This document shows positions 19,958-29,918 of a stretch of 64,000 bases of DNA, piece after piece. Under the pieces are notes generated by a model, which worked only from the letters and a program-made list of their open reading frames with translations, was not told the origin of the DNA and did not search any database. Position 1 is the stretch's first letter, and each line of letters begins with the position of its first letter. Made by a program: the position numbers and the translations under genes. Source of the DNA: Afipia sp. (lineage in GTDB: Bacteria; Pseudomonadota; Alphaproteobacteria; Rhizobiales; Xanthobacteraceae); contig JACQDM010000002.1 of NCBI GenBank assembly GCA_016201045.1, positions 620,001 through 684,000 of the forward strand, given 5' to 3'.

Positions 19958-20098
19958 GTTTATCTCCCATTTTGCCGTTCTCTCTGGAACGGACCGCCGA
20001 AAGGCTAGCAGCGAAGCCCGCATGGTGGAAGCACGGGCGCGCGGCCGCCGCAGCGCACACTTTTTTCGACCCGACGGAATAACCGCGTGCGTGAGCGA

Positions 20099-20881
20099 TC
20101 AGGCGATATGGCTTGCGCCGAAAAACGGCGCTAGTGCCTTGACGAGCGCTGCTGAGGGCACTTGCCCGGACGTGAAGACAATTCGTGCGGATTGCGGTTC
20201 GATCGATGCGGGCGTGCCGAGCAGATCGTTGACGCGCCGCGCGATCGCGGGGGCAGGGTCGATCCAGTTGACCGGCCAGGGCGCGAGCTCGACGAAGCGG
20301 TCCAGCAGCAGCGGATAGTGCGTGCAGGCCAGGACCACAGTGTCCGTGCGCGCGTCGCCATCGGTAAAGCACGGCGCGATTTCTTCGAGGATATCGCGAT
20401 CGCTAATCGGTTCGCCTTTCAACGATGCTTCCGCGAGAGCTGCGAGATTTTCCGCGCCGATCAGCTTCACGTCGCAGCCTTGCGCGAAATCGGCGATCAG
20501 TTTTTTGGTGTATTCCCGCTGCACGGTTCCTTTCGTGCCCAAAACCGAAACACGCTTGGTTTTCGACGACGCGCAGGCCGGCTTGATCGCGGGCACAGTA
20601 CCGACAAAGGGAACTTGATAAGCCTTGCGCAGATGATCCATGACCAACGTGGAGGCTGTATTGCAGGCGATCACTGTCAATTTCGGATCGTGAGCTCCGA
20701 TCAGCTGGCCGATCAGCGGCACCACGCGCGTGACGATCTCGGCCTCGCTATGCTGGCCGTAAGGAAAATAGGCGTCGTCGGCGACGTAAATGTAGCGTGC
20801 GCCAGGACGCAGCTTCACGATCTCGCGCAGCACGGTGTTTCCGCCAAGGCCGGAATCGAACACGAGAATCGTCTCAGGCAT
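20099..20881 (-). CDS. murI: Glutamate racemase
   Basis: The 260-residue enzyme makes D-glutamate for peptidoglycan. It has VFDSGLGGNTVLRE (8-20), the first catalytic Cys73 in VIACNTAS and the second in VVLACTHYPLLLD. ADDAYFPYGQ also fits. Length is normal. It is divergent from the cytochrome b561 gene. Confidence 0.94.
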   Translation of the reverse strand: MPETILVFDSGLGGNTVLREIVKLRPGARYIYVADDAYFPYGQHSEAEIVTRVVPLIGQLIGAHDPKLTVIACNTASTLVMDHLRKAYQVPFVGTVPAIKPACASSKTKRVSVLGTKGTVQREYTKKLIADFAQGCDVKLIGAENLAALAEASLKGEPISDRDILEEIAPCFTDGDARTDTVVLACTHYPLLLDRFVELAPWPVNWIDPAPAIARRVNDLLGTPASIEPQSARIVFTSGQVPSAALVKALAPFFGASHIA

Positions 20882-21025
20882 CGGGGAATAAAACCCGATC
20901 TCCTCCGGTCATTCAATCGGGCCGATTAGAGCGATTCAAGGCAGGGCATCGCAATCTGGGCGACCAGACACTTGTTGCGCTCGTGCGGCTGTGGCTTTCG
21001 TAATGCGCAAGGAGAAAGTCGAACG

Positions 21026-21577
21026 ATGTTTCGGAATACGAAAACGAACTGGGGTTCAGCCTCGCGGGCGCTTCATTGGGTGCTGAGCATACTCATCATC
21101 GGCATGCTCGGATACGGCTACTGGATGAATCATTTCACAGCGCGGTCCGACCGTTTCTTCTACCGTTCGATTCACGCCGACATTGGCTATGTGATCCTTC
21201 TGCTGCTGGTTTTGCGGATTGTGTGGCGACTCTTCAATCCATCGCCGGCGCTTCCGTCCGGAACGCCGCGCTGGGAACGCGCCGCGGCATGGATCAGCCA
21301 TTTTGCGCTTTATCTCGTGACCTTCGTCGTCGCAATGCTGGGCTGGGCGCACTCCGGTGCGCGCACTCAGGACTATTCCAGTTTTTTCGGGCTGTTTCGC
21401 GTGCTGCAGTTCACGTCGCCGGACAGAGCCGCCGCGCACGCTTACGAGGAAAACCACATGTGGGGTGCGTATATTCTCGCAGGGCTTGTCGCGCTGCATC
21501 TTCTCGCCTCGCTCTACCATCACTTCTACAAGCGCGACCGCGTTCTGATGCGGATGGTGGACGGCAAATCAGGCTGA
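21026..21577 (+). CDS. Cytochrome b561-family protein
   Basis: The 183-residue inner-membrane protein has four hydrophobic segments with histidines in the places that bind two b-hemes: ALHWVLSILIIGMLGYGY, IHADIGYVILLLLVLRI and ILAGLVALHLLASLYHHF. Members pass electrons from quinol to acceptors, possibly superoxide. The ATG at 21026 follows AAGGAGAAAG. Its 3' end overlaps the convergent purB gene by nine bases. Confidence 0.88.
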   Translation: MFRNTKTNWGSASRALHWVLSILIIGMLGYGYWMNHFTARSDRFFYRSIHADIGYVILLLLVLRIVWRLFNPSPALPSGTPRWERAAAWISHFALYLVTFVVAMLGWAHSGARTQDYSSFFGLFRVLQFTSPDRAAAHAYEENHMWGAYILAGLVALHLLASLYHHFYKRDRVLMRMVDGKSG

Positions 21578-22876
21578 ACCGAACACGCGCTTGAAGATCG
21601 TGTCGACGTGCTTGAGGTGATAGCCGAGATCGAACTGTTCCTCGATCTCTTTGTCACCCAGATATTTCTTAACGTCGGCGTCCTGTTTCAGAAGTGTGAG
21701 AAAATCGCCTTCGCCGCGCCAGACCGGCATCGCGTTGCGCTGCACGAGCTTGTAGGCGTCCTCGCGTGACGCGCCTTTCTGGGTGAGCGCGATCAGCAAG
21801 CGCTGCGAGTGGACAAGACCGCCAAGCCGGTCGAGATTTTTTTGCATGTTGGCCGGATAAACCAGCAGCTTCTCGATCACGCTCGCCAGACGATTGAGCG
21901 CGAAATCAAGTGTTACCGTCGCATCGGGTCCCATCATGCGCTCGGCGGAGGAGTGGGAAATATCGCGCTCGTGCCATAGCACGACGTTTTCCAGCGCAGG
22001 CGTCACATAGGCACGCACCATGCGCGACAAGCCGGTCAGATTTTCCGTCAGTACAGGATTTCGCTTGTGCGGCATCGCCGACGAACCCTTCTGGCCTTCG
22101 GAGAAAAATTCTTCGGCTTCCAGAACTTCGGTGCGCTGCATGTGGCGGATTTCAGTGGCGAGACGTTCGACTGATGAGGCGATGACACCCAATGTCGCGA
22201 AATACATCGCATGCCTGTCGCGCGGAATGATCTGCGTCGAAATCGGTTCAACGGCGAGACCCATGGCTGTTGCGACATGGGCTTCGACGCGCGGATCGAT
22301 CTGCGCGAAAGTGCCGACGGCACCTGAGATCGCGCAGGTCGCGATGTCTTTCCGCGCGTAAACGAGCCGCTCGCGCGCGCGGGTGAATTCGGCATAGGCG
22401 TAAGCGAGCTTTAGTCCGAATGTCACGGGTTCGGCATGAATACCGTGCGAGCGGCCGATGGTCGGCGTCATCTTGTGTTCGAACGCGCGCATTTTGAGCG
22501 CGGCAAGAACCTTATCGATGTCGGCGATCAGAAGATCCGCGGCGCGCGAAAGCTGTACGTTCAAACAGGTATCGAGCACGTCCGATGATGTCATGCCCTG
22601 ATGCACGAAGCGCGCTTCTGGTCCGACGATTTCGGCAAGATGCGTGAGAAACGCGATGACGTCGTGCTTGGTCTCGCGCTCGATCTCGTCGATGCGTTCG
22701 ACGTTGAACGTGACGTTCTTCGCCTTCGCCCAGATTGTCTTCGCGGCATCCTTCGGGATCACGCCGAGGTCCGCGAGCGCGTCGGCAGCATGGGCCTCGA
22801 TCTCGAACCAGATTTTGAACCGTGTCTGCGGATCCCAGATCGCCGTCATTTCGGGGCGCGAGTAGCGGGGGATCAT
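21569..22876 (-). CDS. purB: Adenylosuccinate lyase
   Basis: The 435-residue PurB acts twice in purine synthesis, releasing fumarate from SAICAR and from adenylosuccinate. It belongs to the fumarase/aspartase superfamily. The signature loop is [12 protein letters not shown], with [17 protein letters not shown] and [14 protein letters not shown] also present. Its ATG overlaps the rpe stop by four bases, so it is translated behind rpe. Confidence 0.97.
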   Translation of the reverse strand: MIPRYSRPEMTAIWDPQTRFKIWFEIEAHAADALADLGVIPKDAAKTIWAKAKNVTFNVERIDEIERETKHDVIAFLTHLAEIVGPEARFVHQGMTSSDVLDTCLNVQLSRAADLLIADIDKVLAALKMRAFEHKMTPTIGRSHGIHAEPVTFGLKLAYAYAEFTRARERLVYARKDIATCAISGAVGTFAQIDPRVEAHVATAMGLAVEPISTQIIPRDRHAMYFATLGVIASSVERLATEIRHMQRTEVLEAEEFFSEGQKGSSAMPHKRNPVLTENLTGLSRMVRAYVTPALENVVLWHERDISHSSAERMMGPDATVTLDFALNRLASVIEKLLVYPANMQKNLDRLGGLVHSQRLLIALTQKGASREDAYKLVQRNAMPVWRGEGDFLTLLKQDADVKKYLGDKEIEEQFDLGYHLKHVDTIFKRVFGSA

Positions 22877-23574
22877 ATCGCTTCCCCGCGCGCGGATGCG
22901 GCGGCATTGCGGATCGCCGCGATGTTCGATTTGTAGCTTTCCATCGTGCCACCCTTGAACACGGCGGAGCCTGCAACTAGGGCGTTGGCGCCGGCTGCTG
23001 TAATCTCAGCGGCATTATTCGCGGTAACGCCACCATCGACCTCGATGTCGATCGGGCGGCCCGCGCACATCGCGCGCACATTCGAGATTTTCTCAAGTGC
23101 GGATGAAATGAAAGACTGTCCGCCGAAACCCGGATTGACCGACATGACCAGAACGAGATCGACTAGATCGATCACGTGCTCGATTGCGCTCGCCGGCGTT
23201 GCGGGATTGAGCGACACGCCGGCCTTTTTGCCGAGCGCGCGGATCGCCTGCAGCGAGCGATGCAGATGCGGGCCGGCCTCGACATGCACCGTGATGTGAT
23301 CGCAGCCGGCCTTTGCGAAGGCTTCGAGATACGGATCGCAGGGCGCGATCATCAGATGCGCATCGAAGATTTTCTTCGAGTGCGGACGCATCGCCTTGAT
23401 GACATCGGGTCCAAACGAGATATTCGGCACGAAATGGCCGTCCATCACGTCGAGATGCATCCAGTCGGCACCGGCCCGATCGACTGCGCGGACCTCGTCG
23501 CTCAGCTTTGCGAAGTCCGATGCCAGAATGGACGGCGCGATCACGAGCGGGCGCGACGCGAAGGCTTGAGTCAT
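22873..23574 (-). CDS. rpe: Ribulose-phosphate 3-epimerase
   Basis: The 233-residue TIM-barrel enzyme interconverts ribulose 5-phosphate and xylulose 5-phosphate. It has [13 protein letters not shown], the metal site [28 protein letters not shown] and DGGV. The start [15 protein letters not shown] at 23574 is chosen over an upstream in-frame start at 23658 because the extra 28 residues are unlike the family. It overlaps purB by four bases. Confidence 0.96.
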   Translation of the reverse strand: MTQAFASRPLVIAPSILASDFAKLSDEVRAVDRAGADWMHLDVMDGHFVPNISFGPDVIKAMRPHSKKIFDAHLMIAPCDPYLEAFAKAGCDHITVHVEAGPHLHRSLQAIRALGKKAGVSLNPATPASAIEHVIDLVDLVLVMSVNPGFGGQSFISSALEKISNVRAMCAGRPIDIEVDGGVTANNAAEITAAGANALVAGSAVFKGGTMESYKSNIAAIRNAAASARGEAI

Positions 23575-23847
23575 CGGGCGGTTCCGGGGCTCGAAATCGG
23601 TGGATTCGGCGGTGGTTTTTGTTCGGCTTCGCCTAACACGCCGCACCGTGCCGGGCAATGCAAGCTGTGGATGCGCGAGGCATTTCGCCCGGCAGTTTCT
23701 GCCGTTGCGGCAGAACCTGCCGCGTCAAACGGCGCGGTGGAATCAAAGAAATAGGCATTTTTATTGGGATTTCAACACGGCACAGCCTTTGCTCCCCTAA
23801 AGGCATTGGGATAGCTGCGCCTTGCGCGGCGTGTATGGGAGTATGTG

Positions 23848-24612
23848 ATGTATCTTGCTTTGGCAGGCGCGGCATCAAGCGCGCTGGATTTGCTGTCCTC
23901 GCTGGCGTCGAAGTCCGGCACCAGCAAGACGACGACAGGCCTCACTCAAAATACGACATCGTCGTTCGGTCTCACAAGCACGACATCGGCCTCGGCGCAG
24001 GGGTCGGGCCCGATCTCCGGCGGCTCGAGCGGCGCGCTCTCGCCGGATACGCTGAACGCGCTGTTTGCAGCTCAGAGTTCGACGCAGTCGTCAGGGACGA
24101 CAAGCCAGTCGGATGCGTTGAAGGATCTGTTTGGCCTGCTCGATACCAATGGCGACGGGCAGATCAGCAAATCGGAATTCGAATCCAATCTTGGCGCAGG
24201 CGGCACGAACATCGCCAACGCAGACAGCGTGTTCGGAAAGCTCGACACCAATGGCGACGGATCGGTTAGTCTCGATGAATTGTCGACAGCCTTGAAAAGC
24301 AAGGGCGGCGGTCACGGTCACCACCACGCGCACGGCGCGGGCGGTGGCAAGGGCGGCGGTCAGGACGCTTTGCTGCAGGCGCTCGACGGCGCTTCCAGCT
24401 CATCGACCACCAACTCCGACGGCTCGACCACGACGACCTTGACCTACTCCGACGGGTCCACCGTTACGCTGAACACACCGGCCAAGTCGGCGAGCAACTC
24501 CATCGCATCGAACACGGCGTCCTCGTCCTACAATCTCGTCGAGAAGATGATCCAGAAACAGGCCGACGCGCTTGCGCTGTCGGCGAAGCAATCCCTGTCG
24601 GTCAGCGTCTGA
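23848..24612 (+). CDS. EF-hand protein with Ser/Thr-rich and His-rich linkers
   Basis: The 254-residue protein has two canonical calcium-binding loops: DTNGDGQISKSE (99-110) and DTNGDGSVSLDE (133-144). The N-terminal part (20-90) is Ser/Thr/Gly-rich. A His/Gly patch GGGHGHHHAHGAGGG follows the second hand. A further SDGSTTTTLTYSDGSTVTLN repeat and a helical tail end the protein. The N-terminus is hydrophobic but no clear cleavage site is seen. GGGAG (23836-23840) supports the ATG at 23848. A calcium-sensing or surface role is inferred; no partner is visible. Confidence 0.82.
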   Translation: MYLALAGAASSALDLLSSLASKSGTSKTTTGLTQNTTSSFGLTSTTSASAQGSGPISGGSSGALSPDTLNALFAAQSSTQSSGTTSQSDALKDLFGLLDTNGDGQISKSEFESNLGAGGTNIANADSVFGKLDTNGDGSVSLDELSTALKSKGGGHGHHHAHGAGGGKGGGQDALLQALDGASSSSTTNSDGSTTTTLTYSDGSTVTLNTPAKSASNSIASNTASSSYNLVEKMIQKQADALALSAKQSLSVSV

Positions 24613-24694
24613 TCGGTAGGATACGGCGTGGTGCATCTGTAGCATCACGAATGAAGCGGCAAACTTCACCAAGCACTAACTCTACACACAACTA

Positions 24695-24729
24695 GATGCA
24701 GCCTGCGCAAGAAATGCGGAGGCTGCATC
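24695..24729. terminator. Stem-loop between EF-hand and peptidase genes
   Basis: GATGCAGCCT and AGGCTGCATC form a 10-bp stem with a 15-base loop, between two convergent genes. The plus strand follows with GCGTTTGGTTTGTCTT, a weak U-rich tract. Confidence 0.6.
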
Positions 24730-24755
24730 GCGTTTGGTTTGTCTTGTCGAGCGCG

Positions 24756-25751
24756 CTATGCGAACCGTTTTTTCCACGATGGCAACGCGCCGGAGAAGGG
24801 AAGGGCCTCGGCTTCGTAGACGCCGCGCGCGACGGCGCGGGCCAGCACGTTCGCCGCGACCGCGCCGAGTTCGGTCAATTCCAATAACGGTTCGATTGGC
24901 CTTTGCCCTGTCGATGCTGCGAAAACGATGTCGCCGTCCATCGGCGAATGAACCGGATAAATCGCACGCGCGAATCCGGTCTGCGCTATCATCGCAAGCC
25001 GCTTCGCTTGTGCCTTGGTGAGAGCGGCGTCGGTGGCGACGACCGCAATCGTGGTGTTCTCGATGGCTGCAGTCGCCGGCGCGCCTTTGAGGCGGATCGA
25101 CAGCATGTCGTCGCTAAATTTCGAGGGAAACCCTTTTCCGCCGAATTCTCCATCGCGCTCGAAGGGTGCCGCCCAGAACCACGGCCCGTCACCGACGGTG
25201 ACGCTGCCGAGCGCGTTGACGATAACAACCGCGCCGACGGTGACGCCACGCGGCGTTTTTTCCGACGCCGAACCGATGCCGCCCTTGAAGTTGGCGGTGA
25301 GCGCGCCAAGCCCTCCGCCCACACTTCCAAGCGTGAAGTCTGCTCCTGCCGCAGCAGCAGCGGCATAACCGAGATCGCGGTAGGGTGCAAAGCGTCCCCA
25401 TTTCTTGTTGCCGCCGTTGAGCAGATCGAAAACGATGGCGCCGGGTACAATGGGAACGAGCGCATCGCGTACCGCAAATCCGCGGCCCTGTTCGGCGAGC
25501 CAGGCCTGAACGCCCCCACCGGCCTCAAGACCGAACGCCGAGCCCCCCGACAGAGCGATGGCGTCGATTTTTTCAACGGTATTCGCGACATCGAGCAATG
25601 AGCCCTCGCGGGTGCCGGGCCCGCCGCCGCGCACGTCCATCGCTGCGACTGCAGGTTGATCGAACACAATCGCGGTCACGCCCGACGCAAGCACTGCGTC
25701 GTCTGCATGGCCGACCCGGACGCCGGCAACATCGGTCATCAGATTTCGCAT
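24756..25751 (-). CDS. P1-family (DmpA-like) aminopeptidase
   Basis: The protein of about 331 residues resembles DmpA/BapA-type N-terminal nucleophile aminopeptidases (family P1/S58). It shows TDVAGVRVGHADD at the start, VRGGGPGTREGSLLD, the SGGSAFGLEAGGGV helix, and the region IENTTIAVVATDAALTKAQ where family members self-cleave. The DUF-like Asn/Thr triad cannot be checked without alignment. I chose 25751 as start because the core begins soon after it; 25739 is an alternative. Confidence 0.85.
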   Translation of the reverse strand: MRNLMTDVAGVRVGHADDAVLASGVTAIVFDQPAVAAMDVRGGGPGTREGSLLDVANTVEKIDAIALSGGSAFGLEAGGGVQAWLAEQGRGFAVRDALVPIVPGAIVFDLLNGGNKKWGRFAPYRDLGYAAAAAAGADFTLGSVGGGLGALTANFKGGIGSASEKTPRGVTVGAVVIVNALGSVTVGDGPWFWAAPFERDGEFGGKGFPSKFSDDMLSIRLKGAPATAAIENTTIAVVATDAALTKAQAKRLAMIAQTGFARAIYPVHSPMDGDIVFAASTGQRPIEPLLELTELGAVAANVLARAVARGVYEAEALPFSGALPSWKKRFA

Positions 25752-25977
25752 CGAGTCCCAACTTTCACGTGCAACAAGACCGCAACTGCGGGCGAGCGTC
25801 AACGCGGCTGTCACGGCCGATCACAACGCTGTGGGGTGAGGCGGTAAATGCCGTATTCGCAACGATTTTCAACCAAGTGACGTACAGCACGAAACGAATG
25901 GGACTGTTCCATCGTAGACGCTGTTGTGGCAGATCATCTGTCGAGTCATGGAATTGAAGAAGTAGACGGTCGCTAAG

Positions 25978-26712
25978 ATGAAATCGGATATCTCGGTTTA
26001 CGCTGCTTTCGCGGCAGGTCTGATCAGCTTTCTGTCGCCTTGCGTCCTTCCTCTGGTCCCTCCGTATCTGGTTTACCTCACCGGCGCGACCATCGAGCAC
26101 GTCGAGAACGACGAAGGCGCGGCGGCATCGCGGCGTGCGGTAATGATTTCCGCGCTGTTCTTCGTATTGGGCTTCTCCACGGTCTTCGTCGCGCTTGGTG
26201 CCAGCGCAAGTTACATCGGTAGCTTCATTCGAGCATGGTCGGCCCAACTGTCGATCGTCGCCGGCATTGTCATCATTGTCATGGGACTGCACTTCCTCGG
26301 CCTCACGCGCATCGGTCTGTTGATGCGCGAAGGCCGTTTGACAGCGCCGAAGCCTATGGGACTTTGGGGCGCGTATGTGATGGGTCTCGCATTCGCGTTC
26401 GGATGGACGCCGTGCATCGGCCCGATCCTCGCCGCCATTCTGTCGGTCGCCGCATCGGAGGCGACTGTCGCCAAGGGCGCGGTGCTGCTGGCGGTTTATT
26501 CGGCGGGGCTGGGCGTGCCGTTCCTGATCGCCGCTTTCATGGTCGAACAGTTCGCGTCCGTGTTCGCGCGCATGAAGAGACATCTCTTGACAGTCGAACG
26601 TGTGATGGGCGGATTGCTGGTGCTGACCGGAATAGCGTTTCTTTCGGGTGGCATTTCGTGGATCAGCATCTGGCTGCTTGAGACGTTTCCGTCGCTGCAG
26701 AATTTTGGGTGA
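25978..26712 (+). CDS. ccdA: Cytochrome c biogenesis protein CcdA
   Basis: The 244-residue membrane protein has six hydrophobic segments. The two redox cysteines lie in FLSPCVLPLVPPYL and FGWTPCIGP. CcdA moves reducing power from cytoplasmic thioredoxin to periplasmic thiol proteins for cytochrome c maturation. No ccm genes lie in the window. A strong bidirectional terminator follows. Confidence 0.95.
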   Translation: MKSDISVYAAFAAGLISFLSPCVLPLVPPYLVYLTGATIEHVENDEGAAASRRAVMISALFFVLGFSTVFVALGASASYIGSFIRAWSAQLSIVAGIVIIVMGLHFLGLTRIGLLMREGRLTAPKPMGLWGAYVMGLAFAFGWTPCIGPILAAILSVAASEATVAKGAVLLAVYSAGLGVPFLIAAFMVEQFASVFARMKRHLLTVERVMGGLLVLTGIAFLSGGISWISIWLLETFPSLQNFG

Positions 26713-26720
26713 CCTCAAAC

Positions 26721-26749
26721 AAAACCGCTCCGGTTAGCGGAGCGGTTTT
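26721..26749. terminator. Bidirectional terminator between ccdA and livK-type gene
   Basis: AAAACCGCTCCG and CGGAGCGGTTTT pair over 12 bp around a 5-base loop, between convergent genes. A/T-runs are built into the stem ends. Confidence 0.9.
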
Positions 26750-26767
26750 GAATTCCGTGAGAGTGGA

Positions 26768-27889
26768 TCAGGTACCTTTGCCGGGCTCAATTTCGGCGTA
26801 GTTGCCTTTCGCATCCCACTTATAGACGACGTAATCGAGCGCCTTGATATCGCCCTTGGCATCGAATGACAGCTTGCCGAGCACTGTTTCCCATTCGCCG
26901 GCCTTGATGATGTCCATCACCTTCTTCGTATCCGTCGAGTTGGCTTTTGCTGCGGCCTGCGACCAGATCTGGAAAGCGGCGTAAGTGTAGAGAGTGTAGC
27001 CTTCCGGATCGATGCCTTTCGCCTTGAACTTCTCGACGATTGCCTTTGCCGTCGGCTTGTTGCGCGGATCTGGGCCGAACGTGAACAGCGTGCCTTCCGC
27101 TGCCGGGCCAGTGATCGATGCGAATTCCTTGTCGTTCATCGCGTCGCCCGCCATCAGCACAGTCTTCAAGCCCTGATCGCGCATCTGGCGAACGATCAGA
27201 CCTGCTTCCTGATGATAGCCGCCGACATAAACCAGATCGATATTGGCGAGTTTCAAACGCGACACGATGGAGTTAAAATCCTTGTCGCCCTTGTTATAGG
27301 ACTCGAACAGTTTTTCCTGCATGCCGCCGGCGTTGAGCGCCTTCTTCATTTCGTCGGCGAGACCTTTGCCGTAGGTCGTCTTGTCGTTGAGGATCGCGAT
27401 ATTTTTTCCGGCATAGGCTTTCAGAATGTATTGCGCTGCGACGACGCCCTGCTGGTCGTCACGGCCGCAGACGCGCAGCACGTTGGTCAGCTTGCGCTCG
27501 GTGAACAGCGGGTTGGTCGAGGCAGGCGTGATCTGCAGCACATTGCCGTCCGCGTAAGCCTCCGACGCAGGAATGGACGACGACGAACAGAAATGGCCTG
27601 CGACGAACGGAACGCCGGAGCTAGCGATCTTTTCGGCAACCGAGCGGGCCTGTTTGGGATCGCAGGCATCGTCGCCGATCTGAAGCGCGAGATTCTTGCC
27701 GAGCAATCCGCCGGCCGCGTTGATGTCGGCCACCGCAAGATCGGCACCGTTCTTCATTTGACGGCCGAATGCGGATTCGCTGCCGGTCATCGGGCCCGCG
27801 ACTGCGACCGGAATGGTCTGCGCCGTCGCAGCCGTCGAAAGCAGAATCGAGGCGCCGAAGGCAAGACCGAGCAGGCGGATAGGTTTCAT
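26768..27889 (-). CDS. Branched-chain amino acid ABC transporter, substrate-binding protein
   Basis: The 373-residue periplasmic protein has a signal peptide (to about residue 23) and the LivJ/LivK fold: PVAVAGPMTGSESAFGRQMKNG, PFVAGHFCSSSSIPASEAY and VYVGGYHQEAGLIVRQMRDQG. It delivers a substrate, probably a branched-chain or other hydrophobic amino acid, to the LivHMGF permease encoded just upstream in the same direction. The specificity cannot be read from sequence. Confidence 0.92.
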   Translation of the reverse strand: MKPIRLLGLAFGASILLSTAATAQTIPVAVAGPMTGSESAFGRQMKNGADLAVADINAAGGLLGKNLALQIGDDACDPKQARSVAEKIASSGVPFVAGHFCSSSSIPASEAYADGNVLQITPASTNPLFTERKLTNVLRVCGRDDQQGVVAAQYILKAYAGKNIAILNDKTTYGKGLADEMKKALNAGGMQEKLFESYNKGDKDFNSIVSRLKLANIDLVYVGGYHQEAGLIVRQMRDQGLKTVLMAGDAMNDKEFASITGPAAEGTLFTFGPDPRNKPTAKAIVEKFKAKGIDPEGYTLYTYAAFQIWSQAAAKANSTDTKKVMDIIKAGEWETVLGKLSFDAKGDIKALDYVVYKWDAKGNYAEIEPGKGT

Positions 27890-27982
27890 GGGATCCTCAT
27901 GGAGTTCGCAGGTCGAAAGGACGGTTTCGGAGCTATTGTCCGCTGATTTCCGAACGAAGTCATTGGCAATTTCAGCCGCGAA

Positions 27983-28339
27983 TTACGGCTTCGATGGCAC
28001 ATCTTGCCGCAGCTGCCACGCCAGCGGGCCATTAGCCTCATAAAGCCAATAATACTGCCGTACCATTTGCAGCGCACGGGTGCGCTGGAACGACAGGCAG
28101 GCAATCGCCAAGAGGACGAGCGTTTCGACGGCGTAGGTGCCGGGCTTCAGCAGCGCCTCGTTGAACAGCGCGAAGTGCACGAACCTCACGGCTAATCCCA
28201 TCGCCAGCATCGCACCGACGACGACCCATATGCTTCGCCATGTAGACGCGATGGCGCGTCCGGCGAGATAAGCGCAGCCGCCACCCAGAACGAGCGTTAC
28301 AAACAATACTTGAAAGACGTTCTCGCTGGCATACAGCAT
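27983..28339 (-). CDS. DUF6867-like membrane protein of the liv operon
   Basis: The 118-residue protein has three hydrophobic segments. It resembles the small membrane proteins (DUF6867) that sit between livF and the binding-protein gene in Bradyrhizobium-type liv operons: GRAIASTWRSIW, VRFVHFALFNEALL and MVRQYYWLYEANGPLAW. Its start overlaps the livF stop by one base. A role in the transporter is inferred from position only. Confidence 0.7.
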   Translation of the reverse strand: MLYASENVFQVLFVTLVLGGGCAYLAGRAIASTWRSIWVVVGAMLAMGLAVRFVHFALFNEALLKPGTYAVETLVLLAIACLSFQRTRALQMVRQYYWLYEANGPLAWQLRQDVPSKP

Positions 28340-29076
28340 CAGTGGCGGCCTCCTTCTAGGTAGGCCGCGCGTATCTCTGGCCGCGCAAGAAGCTCCGCGC
28401 CGGTGCCGCTCATCGTAATCAATCCGTTGACCATCACGTAGCCACGATGCGCCAGTTTCAGCGCGTGATTGGCATTCTGCTCGACGATGAGAACGGTCAG
28501 GCCGTCCTGCTTGTTTAGCGTTCTGATCGCGTCGAAGATTTGCCGCGCGATCAGCGGTGCCAGACCGAGCGACGGTTCGTCCAGCATCAGTAGGCGTGGC
28601 CGGCTCATCAGGGCGCGACCGATGGCGAGCATCTGCTGTTCGCCGCCCGACAACGTGCCGCCGCGCTGTGTGAGACGTTCCTTGAGTCGCGGGAATAGCG
28701 CCAGCACGCGGTCGAGACTCGCCGCTCGTTCGGCCGGTGTGTTGCCCTCGACAGCGTCCGCACCCATCTGCAGGTTCTCCGCGACGCTCATGCGCGGAAA
28801 AACCCGCCGGCCCTCCGGCGATTGCGCGATCCGCAGCCGCGCGACGAAATGCGTCGGAATCTGCGTGATGTTGCAGCCATCGAATTCGATGACGCCGGAT
28901 TTAGCGCGCGGCTTGCCGAACACCGACATCATCAGCGTCGATTTGCCGGCACCGTTCGATCCGATGAGCGCGACGATCTCGCCGGGTGCGATATCGAGAT
29001 CAACCCCCTTGAGCGCTTCGATATTGCCGTAAGCGGCGTGCAGGCCACGGATGGAAAGGAGGGATGCTGCGCTCAT
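28339..29076 (-). CDS. livF: Branched-chain amino acid ABC transporter ATP-binding protein LivF
   Basis: The 245-residue ATPase has Walker A GSNGAGKSTLMMS, the ABC signature TLSGGEQQMLAIGRAL and Walker B RLLMLDEPSLGLAP. It drives uptake with LivG. It overlaps livG by four bases. Confidence 0.95.
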   Translation of the reverse strand: MSAASLLSIRGLHAAYGNIEALKGVDLDIAPGEIVALIGSNGAGKSTLMMSVFGKPRAKSGVIEFDGCNITQIPTHFVARLRIAQSPEGRRVFPRMSVAENLQMGADAVEGNTPAERAASLDRVLALFPRLKERLTQRGGTLSGGEQQMLAIGRALMSRPRLLMLDEPSLGLAPLIARQIFDAIRTLNKQDGLTVLIVEQNANHALKLAHRGYVMVNGLITMSGTGAELLARPEIRAAYLEGGRH

Positions 29077-29918
29077 GCGCTTTCCTCCATCACCTTGATC
29101 GCGGCGTCCTCATCGGCACCGAGATAGGCGGCGATGACTTTCGGATCGTTACGGATTTCGTTCGGAGTGCCGTCCGCGATTTTGACGCCGTGATCCAGCA
29201 CGAAGATCCGATCGGATATTTCCATTACGACCGACATGTCGTGCTCGATTAGCAGAATCGATGTGCCGTGATCTTTCCGGATTGTGCGCAGCAAGGTATT
29301 GAGGTCGTCGCTTTCCCGCGCGTTCAAGCCAGCCGCCGGTTCATCGAGGCAAAGCAGCAACGGTTCCGAACACATGGCGCGGGCGATCTCCAGCCGCCGC
29401 TGGTCGCCGTAAGGAAGATTGCCTGCCGCGTCGTCGGCGCGGTTGAGGAGCCCGATACGATCCAGCCAGTATTTTGCGAGTTCGACAGCGCGTGTCTCGG
29501 CGCGCCGGAAGCCGGGCGCGCCGATCAAGCCGAGGAACGAATAGCCGGAGGCACGCATCAAAGGATTGTGCTGGGCGACCATCAGGTTTTCCAGCGCCGT
29601 CATCCCAGCGAACAGCCGGATGTTCTGAAACGTCCGCGCGACCTTCGCCACTTTCGAGATGCGATAGTCGAACAACCGTTCGAGCAGGAATTCGCGGCCA
29701 TCGTCTCTCATCAGCCGAAGCATTCCCGTCGTCGGCTTGTAGAAACCCGTAATGCAGTTGAAGACGGTCGTCTTGCCTGCACCGTTCGGTCCGATCAACG
29801 CGGTGATGTCGCCGCGCTTGGCTGCGAACGAAAAGTCGTTGACGGCGACAATGCCGCCGAAGCGCATCGATAGGTGTGCCACATCGAGGATGTCGGCCGA
29901 GACGGATGTTTCGGTCAT
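29073..29918 (-). CDS. livG: Branched-chain amino acid ABC transporter ATP-binding protein LivG
   Basis: The 281-residue ATPase has Walker A GPNGAGKTTVFNCITGFY, the LivG-type signature NLPYGDQRRLEIARAM and Walker B LLLCLDEPAAGLN. The C-terminal BCA_ABC_TP extension (VLDHGVKIADGTPNEIRNDP) is present. It overlaps livM and livF by four bases each, indicating coupled translation. Confidence 0.95.
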   Translation of the reverse strand: MTETSVSADILDVAHLSMRFGGIVAVNDFSFAAKRGDITALIGPNGAGKTTVFNCITGFYKPTTGMLRLMRDDGREFLLERLFDYRISKVAKVARTFQNIRLFAGMTALENLMVAQHNPLMRASGYSFLGLIGAPGFRRAETRAVELAKYWLDRIGLLNRADDAAGNLPYGDQRRLEIARAMCSEPLLLCLDEPAAGLNARESDDLNTLLRTIRKDHGTSILLIEHDMSVVMEISDRIFVLDHGVKIADGTPNEIRNDPKVIAAYLGADEDAAIKVMEESA

